This document shows, one piece after another, positions 7,983 to 17,258 of a DNA stretch of 64,000 nt. The notes below the pieces were generated by a model that worked only from the letters and a program-made list of their open reading frames with translations, had not been told where the DNA came from and ran no database searches. Made by a program: the position numbers and the translations under genes. The stretch is from Campylobacterota bacterium. GTDB lineage: Bacteria > Campylobacterota > Campylobacteria > Campylobacterales > Arcobacteraceae. The stretch covers positions 21,755-85,754 of the forward strand of contig QMKX01000003.1 in NCBI GenBank assembly GCA_003643835.1, read 5' to 3'. How positions within the stretch are numbered: position 1 is the stretch's first letter; every line of letters begins with the position of its first letter.

Positions 7983-9191
7983 ATGATACAATATGTTATG
8001 AATATATTAAAATCTTTTGTTCTTGCTTGTATATTTTCATCTTCAATATATTTGCAATATTTTAATATTAGCTATTTGTGGTTAAACAGTTTTATAGGAA
8101 TAGCAGCAATATATCTTGTGTTAAAGCAAACTAAAAAAACTCTTTTTTTTGTAGGTTTTTTTGTAGGCATATTGTGGTTTTGGTGGGTTTATCATAGTTT
8201 TGAGTATTATGGACTTTCTCATATATCGTATTTTGTCGTAATTCTTATAGGCCTTATATACGGCGCAGTTTTTTATATAGTTGGTATTAGTTCAAATATA
8301 TATATAAAAGCTTCACTATTTGGTAGTTTGTATTTTGTGTCTATTCTCGGGTTCAATTGGTTTAAGCCACAAGCTATATTTGCAAATAGTTATTTTGATG
8401 TTACTTTTATAGCATTTGCTACAATACTATTAAGTTTGTCATTAGTGATACAAAAACGAAATTGGTATTATGCTCTTTTATTGGTATTTGCTTTTGATTT
8501 TTCAAGCCTTAAAATAAACAAACCAACATTAAATATATATATGCCACAATATAACACACCACAAGACCAAAAATGGAAAAAATCCTACAAACAAACCTTG
8601 ATAAATCAAAATTTAGAAAATATAAACTATGCTATAAATATGGGCTATGAGTTTATAATATTACCTGAAACTGCATTTCCTTTTGCCTTAAACAAAGATG
8701 AAAAACTATTACAACTATTGCAAGAAAAAAGTAAAACTATAGCCATAGTCGCTGGCGGATTGGAGCTTGTAGATGACAAGTATTATAATACTAGTTATTT
8801 TTTTCACAAACAAAAACTTAAAATAGCAAGAAAGCTTGTGCTTGTGCCATTTGGTGAGGCGGTGCCACTTCCGGCTATGATTAGAGACTGGGTAAATGAC
8901 AAGTTTTATAATGGAGCAAAAGATTACGAAGTAGCAAAAAAACCAACAACATTTGATATAAGTGGCATAAAGTTTCGCAACGCCATATGTTACGAGGCAA
9001 CAACAGATAAAATATTTGAAAATTTAGATACAAGATATATGGTTGTATTGTCAAACAATGCTTGGTTTGTTCCATCTATTGAGCCTGCGCTACAAAATAT
9101 GCTTTTGAAGTACTATGCTAGAAAATATGATATGATGATATACCATAGTTCAAACAGTTCTGAAAATACAATTATTAAAAACAGTTTTTAA
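7983..9191 (+). CDS. lnt: Apolipoprotein N-acyltransferase Lnt
   Basis: 402-residue inner-membrane enzyme that adds the third acyl chain to lipoproteins. About six membrane helices (residues 10-170) precede the nitrilase-fold periplasmic domain. The catalytic triad is visible as Glu229 (ILPETAFPF), Lys284 (ARKLVLVPFGE) and Cys336 (NAICYEA). The protein stops soon after the nitrilase domain (YHSSNSSENT), so the usual last membrane helix is absent. The start is uncertain: ATG 7983 and ATG 7998 are both possible and neither has a Shine-Dalgarno. Divergent from yajC, as remembered for Campylobacter. Confidence 0.9.
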   Translation: MIQYVMNILKSFVLACIFSSSIYLQYFNISYLWLNSFIGIAAIYLVLKQTKKTLFFVGFFVGILWFWWVYHSFEYYGLSHISYFVVILIGLIYGAVFYIVGISSNIYIKASLFGSLYFVSILGFNWFKPQAIFANSYFDVTFIAFATILLSLSLVIQKRNWYYALLLVFAFDFSSLKINKPTLNIYMPQYNTPQDQKWKKSYKQTLINQNLENINYAINMGYEFIILPETAFPFALNKDEKLLQLLQEKSKTIAIVAGGLELVDDKYYNTSYFFHKQKLKIARKLVLVPFGEAVPLPAMIRDWVNDKFYNGAKDYEVAKKPTTFDISGIKFRNAICYEATTDKIFENLDTRYMVVLSNNAWFVPSIEPALQNMLLKYYARKYDMMIYHSSNSSENTIIKNSF

Positions 9192-9229
9192 GTTAAAAAT
9201 GGTATCATTCAATTAAAAATAAGGCACAT

Positions 9230-9895
9230 ATGAAAAACTACATACTAAAAAATACAGGCAAGCTTGGTTTTATATTTATAGCATCAATGTTCTTGTATCT
9301 TTCTTATAACTTATATATTGCCCCAGTAGATGGGTTTACCGAAAAATTTATATATCTTATAAAAACATATGGATATGTGATGCTTTTTGCTTGGAGTGTG
9401 CTTGAGGGCGAAACTGGTCTTGTCATGGCCGGACTTTTGTCACATACTGGCGATATGAATTTGTATTTATCTATATTTATAGCAGGGCTCGGAGGTTTCG
9501 TAGGCGATCAGATATACTTTTATATAGGCCGTTTTAACAAACAATATGTAACTAAAAAACTCAAAAAACAAAGACGAAAATTTGCATTTGCGCATCTACT
9601 TTTGAAAAGATTTGGTTGGCCTATAATATTTGTGCAAAGATATATGTATGGTCTTAGAACCATCATACCAATATCTATTGGTTTGACAAGATACGATGCT
9701 AAAACATTTGCTTTTATTAACTTGATATCAGCATGGGTTTGGGGTGCTATAACTATCGTGCCTGTGTGGTATTTTGGTGAAGAGATACTAATAATAATCA
9801 ATACTATAAAAGAACACTGGTATTTTGTGTTACCATTTATATTGATAATAGGTAGCTCTATATATATTTATTTTCACAAACAAACAAAAAAATAA
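9230..9895 (+). CDS. DedA family membrane protein
   Basis: 221-residue polytopic protein of the DedA/VTT (SNARE-associated) family. Family members are thought to flip phospholipids or undecaprenyl phosphate and support envelope and pH homeostasis. Diagnostic stretches are LEGETGLVMAGLLS (acidic Glu of the re-entrant loop), GGFVGDQIYFYIGR (the G-D-xx-x-Y-xx-G-R motif) and RYMYGLRTIIPISIG (the R-xx-x-G-R-T motif). Four or five membrane segments. ATG at 9230 follows AAGG. Lies between lnt and a hemolysin III family gene on the same strand. Confidence 0.9.
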   Translation: MKNYILKNTGKLGFIFIASMFLYLSYNLYIAPVDGFTEKFIYLIKTYGYVMLFAWSVLEGETGLVMAGLLSHTGDMNLYLSIFIAGLGGFVGDQIYFYIGRFNKQYVTKKLKKQRRKFAFAHLLLKRFGWPIIFVQRYMYGLRTIIPISIGLTRYDAKTFAFINLISAWVWGAITIVPVWYFGEEILIIINTIKEHWYFVLPFILIIGSSIYIYFHKQTKK

Positions 9896-9912
9896 GCAAC
9901 AAGGAATAAACA

Positions 9913-10575
9913 ATGACACAAAAGACAAAACAACACAGAATAACAGCAAAATATACCATAATAGAAGAGGTGATTAACTCTACAACTCATGGCATAGGTA
10001 TATTGTTTAGTATTGTTGGTTTGACAGTGCTTGTCGCTTTTGCATCTCTAAATGGCTCTCCTATACTTATAACAAGCTGTGCTATTTTTGGCGGCACTAT
10101 GATATTTGCCTATTCGTCATCAACTTTATATCATGCTATTACAAACGAAAAAGCAAAACAAATATTTAGACAATTTGACCATGCCTCAATATACCTTTTG
10201 ATAGCAGGCACTTATACACCTATATCGCTAATTTTGTTAAACGATTCGTTAAGGTGGTTTATATTTTTTGTTATATGGATTGTAGCCATAGTTGGAGTTG
10301 TTTTAAAATTTGTTTATGCAAATAGATTTAAAAGATTATCTTTGGTTTTGTATTTAATCATGGGTTGGTTTATAGTTGTAGCCACAAATCAACTTATGAC
10401 AAATATGCAAACCAATGGTTTGTGGCTTTTATTGATAGGTGGACTTTTCTATTCTGTGGGCGTTATTTTTTATGTATGGAGGTTGTTGCCTTACAATCAT
10501 GCGATATGGCACTTGTTTGTGTTGTCAGGAAGTGTCACTCACTATTTTATGGTTTTGTTTTATGTCATACCATAA
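9913..10575 (+). CDS. Hemolysin III family (TrhA/PAQR-type) membrane protein
   Basis: 220-residue, seven-helix protein of the hemolysin III/PAQR family. The metal-site residues of the family are present: an N-terminal E-E-V-I-N-x-x-T-H-G-I-G with His, the SSTLYHA segment with Ser and His, FDHASIYLLIAGTYTP, and a C-terminal HAIWHLFVLSGSVTHY with the two paired His. Bacterial members have been linked to membrane-lipid homeostasis; the name hemolysin is historical. ATG preceded by AAGGAA. Converges with the aldehyde dehydrogenase gene. Confidence 0.88.
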   Translation: MTQKTKQHRITAKYTIIEEVINSTTHGIGILFSIVGLTVLVAFASLNGSPILITSCAIFGGTMIFAYSSSTLYHAITNEKAKQIFRQFDHASIYLLIAGTYTPISLILLNDSLRWFIFFVIWIVAIVGVVLKFVYANRFKRLSLVLYLIMGWFIVVATNQLMTNMQTNGLWLLLIGGLFYSVGVIFYVWRLLPYNHAIWHLFVLSGSVTHYFMVLFYVIP

Positions 10576-10626
10576 AGTTATCAAGTTTATAAATTTTGTA
10601 AAGAATATAAAGGTCACCTCTAAAAA

Positions 10627-12042
10627 CTAACAGATAGTTACTGATTTTATGTCAGTCATCTCTTCTATTGCATATTTGGGTCCCTCTTTTCCAATACCAC
10701 TTTGTCCTATACCACCATATGGTTGGATATCAAATCTTAATGTCGGTATATCGTTTATTATTACACCACCACACGATGCTTCTTGTATAAATTGTTTTGT
10801 TTGATTTAAATTGTTTGTAAATATTGAGTATTGAAGTCCATATTGAGAGCTATTAATTTTTTTTATAGCTTCATCAAAATTTTTAACTTTTATCAAACTT
10901 ACTATTGGAGCAAACACCTCTTCACAAACTATGTTCATATCATCTGTAACATTCGTCATAATTGTAGGGTAAAAATTTAAATCTTCGTTGAAACCACCCG
11001 TAAGTATATTAGCGCCTTGTGATGCAGCATCGCGACACCACTTTTTTGCCCTATTTACACTATCTTGATTGATAAGTGGCCCGATAAATGTATTTTCATC
11101 GTATGGGTTCCCAACGATAAGTTTGTTTGTTTCTGTTTTTAAGATATCTGTAAACTTGTCATAAATAGTCTCATCTATATATATTCGCTGTAAGCTTATA
11201 CATACTTGCCCACTATTGACAAAAGCACCAAACACTGCTCTTTTAGCAGCTAACTCTATATTTGCTGTTGTGTCTATATATGTGCCAGCATTGCCGCCCA
11301 ATTCCAGTGCCAGTTTTTTTATGCCAGCTTTTTGAGCGATAATTTTACCTACAGGAACACTACCTGTAAAGCTAATCATTCGTGGTATCGGCGAAGATAC
11401 TAAAGTTTCACCCACTTCTACATCGCCATATACTAAACTTATTGCATCTTTTATAGCATATTTGCTTTGGATAAAAAGTTTTATAAATTTATATGCTGTT
11501 AGCGGTGCTTCGGGTGTAGGCTTGAGCACAATAGCGTTACCAGATATGATAGCTGGAGCTATTTTGTGTGCCACTAAATTTAATGGAAAGTTAAAAGGGG
11601 TAATACAAGCTACCACTCCTACAGGCTCCCTATACCAATAAGACAAAGTTTTTTTGCCACTATTTTGAGCATCTGTATGATATGTTTGGCCGTTTAGCTC
11701 ATACATAGCAGATATACTCAAGTGTATTGTTTCTATGCATCTATCTACTTCAATTTTAGAAAAACTTATGGGCTTGCCTACTTCATCTGTAATAGTTTTG
11801 GCCATATCGTTTTTTTTATCTTTTAAATTTTTTGCAACATCTTCAAGCCACGCAACTCTTTGTGAAAGTTTTGAGCTTTTGGTATCGTTAGATGCTTTTT
11901 TTGCTATGGTTAAAGCACGCTTTGTATCATCTATGCTACATAAAGCATATTTTGATACTATTTTTTTGTCATATGGACTAAATCTTGTTTTTAGAACATC
12001 TCTTGATATCTCTTCACTTCCTAAAAATATATTTGCAATCAT
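10627..12042 (-). CDS. NAD(P)-dependent aldehyde dehydrogenase
   Basis: 471-residue member of the aldehyde dehydrogenase superfamily. Catalytic residues are Cys281 (NSGQVCIS), Glu247 (LALELGGN) and the oxyanion Asn151 (TPFNFPLN). The coenzyme-binding regions IVLKPTPEAP and SFTGSVPVG are intact. It resembles the lactaldehyde/glyceraldehyde-3-phosphate branch (short, ends GGIGQSGIGKEGPKYA), but the substrate is not certain. It overlaps the folB stop by four bases and is the last gene of plsY-folB-ald. Confidence 0.85.
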   Translation of the reverse strand: MIANIFLGSEEISRDVLKTRFSPYDKKIVSKYALCSIDDTKRALTIAKKASNDTKSSKLSQRVAWLEDVAKNLKDKKNDMAKTITDEVGKPISFSKIEVDRCIETIHLSISAMYELNGQTYHTDAQNSGKKTLSYWYREPVGVVACITPFNFPLNLVAHKIAPAIISGNAIVLKPTPEAPLTAYKFIKLFIQSKYAIKDAISLVYGDVEVGETLVSSPIPRMISFTGSVPVGKIIAQKAGIKKLALELGGNAGTYIDTTANIELAAKRAVFGAFVNSGQVCISLQRIYIDETIYDKFTDILKTETNKLIVGNPYDENTFIGPLINQDSVNRAKKWCRDAASQGANILTGGFNEDLNFYPTIMTNVTDDMNIVCEEVFAPIVSLIKVKNFDEAIKKINSSQYGLQYSIFTNNLNQTKQFIQEASCGGVIINDIPTLRFDIQPYGGIGQSGIGKEGPKYAIEEMTDIKSVTIC

Positions 12043-12356
12043 AATCTAGCTCCTACTACACAATTTGATAAAATATCTGGCTTTGATATTTTAATATCTA
12101 CATTGTTTACATTGTGTTTAGTTTTAAAGTAGTATTTGCATGCAATTAAAGCTTGCTCTATGAGTTCAAACTTACCATCTATTATGATATTTTGTATGTC
12201 AGTTGTGACTTTTGAGTAGTCAATATAAAGGTTTTTTTGTTTGTCATAATTATAATCAAGTTCTATATCCACGATGATTATTTGCATATTGTGTCGCTCG
12301 TGTTCCAAAACACCTAATATAGCTTTAAATTTTAGACCACTAATAAATAGCTTCAA
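12039..12356 (-). CDS. folB: Dihydroneopterin aldolase family protein FolB
   Basis: 105 residues, a little shorter than the usual 115-125. FolB cleaves 7,8-dihydroneopterin in folate synthesis. Recognisable elements are the N-terminal ISGLKFKAILGVLEHER (the Glu of G-V-x-x-x-E-R), DYSKVTTDI, FELIEQAL (catalytic Glu region) and the C-terminal ISKPDIL in place of V-x-K-P. Four-base overlaps on both sides tie it to plsY and the aldehyde dehydrogenase. Confidence 0.8.
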   Translation of the reverse strand: MKLFISGLKFKAILGVLEHERHNMQIIIVDIELDYNYDKQKNLYIDYSKVTTDIQNIIIDGKFELIEQALIACKYYFKTKHNVNNVDIKISKPDILSNCVVGARL

Positions 12357-12970
12357 ATTTTTTTCTCTTTCCCTTGAAATACTCTTATGATATTTGGTAT
12401 ATGTTTATAAAAAATTATAAATATTATTATGTAAAGCGGGGCATTTGAATTTATACCTAATCCATCGTTGAGAACAATAGCACTTAACATAATACCAGCT
12501 AAAGCAGCAAGCGAGCTTATAGATGATATTTTAAATAGTTTTGCGCTTGCTACCCAGACCACAACACCTATCAATGTAGGTATAGGCAACAAAATCAAAA
12601 AAACACCTAGCGCTGTCGCAACTCCTTTGCCACCTTCAAATACAAGATATATACTATAACAATGTCCAAGCACAGATAGCACACCAACTGCCCATACAGT
12701 TTCAAGAGACAAGTCAAACATATATGCTACTGTTATTATACCCATGCCTTTTGTGCCATCAAATAAAATCGTAGCTATGCCAAGCTTTTGAGCTAAACGA
12801 GGATCTTTTTCTTTAACCACTCTTAAAACATTGGTAGCACCTATACTTTGGCTACCAGATTGCTGTATATTTACTTTTGCGAACAATTTTGCGAGGATCA
12901 AACCAAATGGAATAGACCCTACAAGATATGCCGATAGATAAAACATTATATTTATATTTAAATACTCCAT
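12353..12970 (-). CDS. plsY: Glycerol-3-phosphate acyltransferase PlsY
   Basis: 205-residue inner-membrane enzyme transferring acyl groups from acyl-phosphate to glycerol-3-phosphate, the first phospholipid step. Three PlsY motifs are visible: YLVGSIPFGLILAKLF, GSQSIGATNVLR, and LGHCYSIYLVFEGGKGVAT. Five membrane helices. ATG at 12970 follows AAGGAG (seen on the coding strand). First gene of plsY-folB-ald. Confidence 0.95.
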   Translation of the reverse strand: MEYLNINIMFYLSAYLVGSIPFGLILAKLFAKVNIQQSGSQSIGATNVLRVVKEKDPRLAQKLGIATILFDGTKGMGIITVAYMFDLSLETVWAVGVLSVLGHCYSIYLVFEGGKGVATALGVFLILLPIPTLIGVVVWVASAKLFKISSISSLAALAGIMLSAIVLNDGLGINSNAPLYIIIFIIFYKHIPNIIRVFQGKEKKI

Positions 12971-13026
12971 AAAACTCCTTAGTTTTTAATCAATTTTTTA
13001 GTTAAAATACTTATAATAAATTAGAA

Positions 13027-13052
13027 TAGAAAATCTTTAGAAAGATTTTCTA
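13027..13052 (-). terminator. Probable terminator hairpin after mgtE
   Basis: A perfect 12-bp stem (TAGAAAATCTTT / AAAGATTTTCTA) with a two-base AG spacer lies 30 bases after the mgtE stop. Downstream on the minus strand the sequence is T-rich (TTCTAATTTATT). It separates the antiporter-to-mgtE operon from plsY. The stem is also followed by a T-rich tract on the plus strand, but no plus-strand gene reads into it. Confidence 0.6.
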
Positions 13053-13081
13053 ATTTATTTTCAATTATGTCTGTAATTATA

Positions 13082-14410
13082 TCATAATAATATCAAAGTT
13101 GCCAACCATAAAAATACAAAGAATCCTACAACATCTGTAATAGTAGTCAAAACTACAGTGCTACCAATAGCTGGGTCAATCTCATATTTTTGTAGCATCA
13201 GTGGTATTGTAGCCCCAAAGAATCCTGCAATAACTATATTTATAACCATACTAATCGCTATCACAAAACCCAAATAAGGTATATCAAACCAAATATACGA
13301 TACGGCTCCTATCGCAAATCCAAATATTGCGCCATTAAACAATGCTATAATTAACTCTTTTTTTATAACTCTTTTAGTATCTCTTTGGTCTATCTCACCT
13401 ATAGCTAATTGACGAACCGCCACGGTTAGACTTTGTGTGCCAGCATTGCCACCCATGGACGCAACTATAGGCATAAGCACAGCAAGAGCTACAATAGTTT
13501 CCAAAGTATCAGTAAATAAACCTATCACTACAGATGCTATTATAGCTGTAAACAGATTGATACCAAGCCAAACTGCTCTTGTTTTTGTGGATTTATAAAT
13601 ATCTTCATCCTCTTCGGCGTCATCATTTACCCCTGCTAAATTATATATCTGTTTTGTAGCTTGTTCATTTATGATGTCATAAATATCGTCAGATGTAATT
13701 CGTCCAATAAGTATGCCATAACGATCAACTATCGGCATAACAGATAGGTCATATTGTTCAAAACTATACACTACATCTTTTATCTCATTTGTATCTCGTG
13801 CCCAAATTACATCAAAATTATCTTTACTATCTTGTATGTTCTCTATCAGGCTTTTCTTAAACTCAAATACAAGCAGATCGTCTAATCCTATAGTATATTT
13901 AAGAACATTTTTATCGTCTGTTATAAATAGATTTTGTATATGTTCAAGATCGCCACTTTTTTTTAGCTTAGCAAATCGCTTGATGACATCGTGAACATTT
14001 TCATTCAAATTTGCCCCAAAAAGCTCTGTTTGCATATACGAACCAGCTTTGTTTTCATCGTAAGTTTTGAGTTTTTGTATATCTTGCTGATCTTTTATGC
14101 TTAGGCGCTTGAAAAGTATTTTTGCTTTTTGTTCATCTACTTCTTCTATCTCTTGTATCATTTTAACCTGATCGTCTGATTCTAAACTATTTAAAGCTGT
14201 TGATAATACATCTATATCACTTGTATTTATGATTTGATTTATAAATCTATCTGGCAAGGCAAGCGCAACATCGCCCAGAAGTGTAGCAGGTATAAGCTTT
14301 ATCGCTACATCAAACTCTGACTCACTAAACTGTTTTAAGATATTGACTAAAGGAGATGCGTGAAGCTGACTAAACTCTTTTGATTTTAGATATTCTTTTA
14401 TTCTATGCAT
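13082..14410 (-). CDS. mgtE: Magnesium transporter MgtE
   Basis: 442-residue Mg2+ channel of the inner membrane. A cytoplasmic N-domain (superhelical repeats, about residues 15-125) precedes a CBS pair (about 130-260, with SVMPIVDRYGILIGRIT). Five membrane helices follow, with the pore signature MGGNAGTQSLTVAVRQLA and a late Asp in the TDVVGF segment near the C-terminus. The CBS pair senses cytoplasmic Mg2+ in characterised homologues. Overlaps the lpxK stop by eight bases and ends the operon ahead of a strong hairpin. Confidence 0.94.
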   Translation of the reverse strand: MHRIKEYLKSKEFSQLHASPLVNILKQFSESEFDVAIKLIPATLLGDVALALPDRFINQIINTSDIDVLSTALNSLESDDQVKMIQEIEEVDEQKAKILFKRLSIKDQQDIQKLKTYDENKAGSYMQTELFGANLNENVHDVIKRFAKLKKSGDLEHIQNLFITDDKNVLKYTIGLDDLLVFEFKKSLIENIQDSKDNFDVIWARDTNEIKDVVYSFEQYDLSVMPIVDRYGILIGRITSDDIYDIINEQATKQIYNLAGVNDDAEEDEDIYKSTKTRAVWLGINLFTAIIASVVIGLFTDTLETIVALAVLMPIVASMGGNAGTQSLTVAVRQLAIGEIDQRDTKRVIKKELIIALFNGAIFGFAIGAVSYIWFDIPYLGFVIAISMVINIVIAGFFGATIPLMLQKYEIDPAIGSTVVLTTITDVVGFFVFLWLATLILL

Positions 14411-15374
14411 ATTTATATTCTTTTATATAATCGTCTATCAATTTTATATTAAAACTTTTTTTTATTTTTATATTTAATTTGATTAAAATTGGCTCTTCGT
14501 CTAACATATTTGATAATTTTACGATATCTTTTGTTGTTGTTATTATAGTATGATTTGCATAGTTTTGTTTAATTTCGTCTATATCTGATTTTTTAAATCT
14601 ATAATGGTCGTAAAAAGACTTTATGTCGCAATTATTCGGCAAAAACTCTTGCAATCGTTTTGGTTTTGATATGGCTGTGATACAAACTACATCTTCGGGA
14701 AGAGTTTTTAATTTTTGACCATTTTGCTCAAAACTTACAACTCTTTGAAAATCAACTCCATCTTGCACAACCATATCAGCCATGCTATAAAATGATTTTG
14801 GTTGCTTGTAGCCACCACTTGGCAAACAAAAAAGGTTAGTAGGTTCGCCTTTTGGGCGTATGAGAATGTCAAATTTTTTGATATTTTGTTTCGCAAATGC
14901 ATCATCAAGAAAAACAACCTTGCAGCCTAATTCGTGCGCTTTGATTATGCCTTTTATTCTATCTTCGCTTACTATTATTGTAGCTGCTTTTAGTGCTACT
15001 GCCAATTGCATAGCTTCATCGCCACTTTGCTTGGAGCAAACTTTTATATTTCCACACGATGATACTACTATCAAACCTTTTGTAAGTCGCCCATATCCAC
15101 GAAGCACAATTGCGATATCATTATATTTTGAAGATAGGTTTTGCACTATTGGAGTTTTGCCACTACCGCCTAAAATTAAGTTTCCTATGCTTATAGTAGG
15201 TATTGGGGGCACAAATAAAATACCAGTTTTTGCTCTTTTGTATAAAATAACCAGACAATACAATATCGTTAATGGAAAAAGAGTTATAGAGATAAGTTTT
15301 TGAAATATATTTGGAAAAAATAGATACTGTTCTACCCATAAAAAAATCTCATTTTTGAGTTTATCTATACCCAT
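14403..15374 (-). CDS. lpxK: Tetraacyldisaccharide 4'-kinase LpxK
   Basis: 323-residue membrane-associated kinase that phosphorylates the 4' position of the lipid A disaccharide. Features: N-terminal amphipathic/membrane segment (WVEQYLFFPN, then a hydrophobic helix), a P-loop ISIGNLILGGSGKTP, RGYGRLTKG, GDEAMQLA and FLDDAFAKQNI (the DD-x-F-x-x motif; the usual His-Gln is replaced by Lys-Gln). I prefer ATG 15374, which overlaps the upstream stop by 10 bases and gives the natural MGIDKLK start. The ATG at 15404 would add ten unrelated residues. Confidence 0.9.
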   Translation of the reverse strand: MGIDKLKNEIFLWVEQYLFFPNIFQKLISITLFPLTILYCLVILYKRAKTGILFVPPIPTISIGNLILGGSGKTPIVQNLSSKYNDIAIVLRGYGRLTKGLIVVSSCGNIKVCSKQSGDEAMQLAVALKAATIIVSEDRIKGIIKAHELGCKVVFLDDAFAKQNIKKFDILIRPKGEPTNLFCLPSGGYKQPKSFYSMADMVVQDGVDFQRVVSFEQNGQKLKTLPEDVVCITAISKPKRLQEFLPNNCDIKSFYDHYRFKKSDIDEIKQNYANHTIITTTKDIVKLSNMLDEEPILIKLNIKIKKSFNIKLIDDYIKEYKYA

Positions 15375-16504
15375 TTTGCATCTAAATCTATGATTTGTTG
15401 ACATACATAATTTACTTGGCTGTATGTCAAGTTCGCATATATAGGCAAAGATAAAACCCTACTAAAACTACTTAAGGCATTTGGATATTTTGTGATTTTA
15501 TTTTTATATTTTTCTTTATAATATGTCAATAAGTGAAGTGGTATATAGTGCAGCCCTGTTGATATGCCTTTTTGTTTTAGTTCTTTTGCAAATGCATCTC
15601 TATTTTTATCTACCTCTATGATAAGTTCATTATATATATAACTGTTGTCAAATTTTTTTATAGTTATATGTTTTAAACCTTGGAGTCTATCACAGTATAT
15701 CTTTGCTATCTCTACTCTTTTTTGTATAAATATACGATATTTATTTAGTTGTGATAGGTTAAAAGTGATAGACAAAGTGTCAACTAAAAAATCATATCCT
15801 ATATCATTGACATCATACAAATAATCAAGTCCCATATCATCAAAATAAATAGGAGGCAAACCATTCTGACTATAAACTCTAATTTTTTCAGCAATTATTT
15901 CATCTTGGGTTGTCATAAAAGCCAAATCCCCAACTCTTTTGTTCATTTGTTGTTTTATAATTGTAAATATAGATATATCAGCTTTTTTTACCGATATCTC
16001 ACAGTTTTTATACTTTTGTCCTAACATATTGAAGGCCACTTTAACTAATTTGATATTAAATCTTTTACAAATCTTTTGCAATTTATCTATGTCTGTCAAG
16101 GTGTCTGGCATGATTGTTATTATAGCTATTTTTATTTTTTTATGATAATATTCTTTGAGATATTTTTCAAACATATCTATATCCATGTTGTAATTATTTT
16201 GCATAGTGTCTATGAATATAGGCTTACAATCAAGGTGTCTAACTGCTTGCGGCAAAACTACTGGCGAGTTTACACTCATAAGCACTTCGTCTGCTCTTTT
16301 TGTTTCATATACTGTCAGTGCCAATTTTATAGCGAAGCTCGTATTTGGTGAAACTACACAATGTTCTACATCAAACATATTTTCTATTTTGTTTTCTATA
16401 TCTTTTGCGCAAAATGTTTTTGTATTTTTTAAGGTATTGGTCATATAGTTTATGTCGTCTTCATCTATAAAAGGAGTAAAAAATGGTATATTTTTATGTT
16501 TCAC
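15365..16504 (-). CDS. DegT/DnrJ/EryC1 family protein with altered PLP site
   Basis: 379 residues with the overall fold of sugar aminotransferases (DegT/DnrJ/EryC1/StrS). Recognisable parts are the N-terminal PFFTPFIDEDDINYM, the core around LGQKYK and DISIF, and the C-terminal GISTGLHYIPLHLLTYY. The usual E-D-A-A-H segment that supplies the PLP-binding Asp reads KVAFN (Val156 for Asp). The S-F-H-P-x-K PLP-lysine motif is not preserved; Lys184 and Lys189 are the nearest lysines. It may be inactive or use altered chemistry. Sits between nadE and lpxK, overlapping both, so a lipopolysaccharide-related role is possible but unproven. Confidence 0.75.
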   Translation of the reverse strand: MKHKNIPFFTPFIDEDDINYMTNTLKNTKTFCAKDIENKIENMFDVEHCVVSPNTSFAIKLALTVYETKRADEVLMSVNSPVVLPQAVRHLDCKPIFIDTMQNNYNMDIDMFEKYLKEYYHKKIKIAIITIMPDTLTDIDKLQKICKRFNIKLVKVAFNMLGQKYKNCEISVKKADISIFTIIKQQMNKRVGDLAFMTTQDEIIAEKIRVYSQNGLPPIYFDDMGLDYLYDVNDIGYDFLVDTLSITFNLSQLNKYRIFIQKRVEIAKIYCDRLQGLKHITIKKFDNSYIYNELIIEVDKNRDAFAKELKQKGISTGLHYIPLHLLTYYKEKYKNKITKYPNALSSFSRVLSLPIYANLTYSQVNYVCQQIIDLDAKWV

Positions 16505-17258
16505 GATTTAACTTTGCTATATTTGGTAGTTTTTGCTTGAAGCTATTGTTTGACATACGGGTTTGTACCATATCTAAAAGTTTTTTGTTAAACCCAAATT
16601 TCATAAGTTGGCTCGCTTTTATATTTTCGTCTATCAGTTTTTTTAAAACTTCGTCTATTTTGTCATAATTAAAACCAAGTTCGTATTCGTCTGTTTGCCC
16701 ACTCCATAAGTCTGCTGATGGTTTTTTGGTTAGTATATTGTTTGTAACTCCAAGATATGAAGCAAAGCTATATTCATCACTTTTGTATATATCACCAATA
16801 GGATTAAAAGCACAAGCAGTATCTCCATATATTGTGCCATAACCAAGCAGTATCTCAGAGCGATTTGATGTTCCTACAACTACACCATTTATATCGCTAC
16901 TCGTATCATACAAAACTGCCATTCTGATCCTAGCGCAAAAGTTTCCTATTCTTAAGCTGGTAGCTTTTTTTTGCTTGAAGAAGTTATCTGTGATATTGCT
17001 AATATCAACAATATCATAATTTATATCAAACTTTTCGCACAGCTGTTTTGCATCGGTTATGCTGCTTTTGCTTGAACCACTTGAAGGCATAAGAATACAT
17101 TTTAAGTTTTTTTTGCCAACAGCATGCAAACACAATATAGCCACAATAGCAGAATCAAGCCCACCACTTAGTCCTACTACTAATTTTTTTACTTTTGTTT
17201 GTTTGAGTTCATCTTGTATAAATCGCACAAGACTTTCTTGCAATTTTTTATGGTTCAT
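16494..17258 (-). CDS. nadE: NH3-dependent NAD+ synthetase NadE
   Basis: 254-residue enzyme converting deamido-NAD to NAD with ammonia. The ATP-pyrophosphatase P-loop is GLSGGLDSAIVA near residues 28-39. TSNRSEILLGYGTIYGD and KKPSADLWSGQTDEYELG are the NadE substrate loops. No glutaminase domain is fused, so it is the short ammonia-using form. Overlaps the antiporter stop by four bases and the DegT-like gene by 11. Confidence 0.95.
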   Translation of the reverse strand: MNHKKLQESLVRFIQDELKQTKVKKLVVGLSGGLDSAIVAILCLHAVGKKNLKCILMPSSGSSKSSITDAKQLCEKFDINYDIVDISNITDNFFKQKKATSLRIGNFCARIRMAVLYDTSSDINGVVVGTSNRSEILLGYGTIYGDTACAFNPIGDIYKSDEYSFASYLGVTNNILTKKPSADLWSGQTDEYELGFNYDKIDEVLKKLIDENIKASQLMKFGFNKKLLDMVQTRMSNNSFKQKLPNIAKLNRET

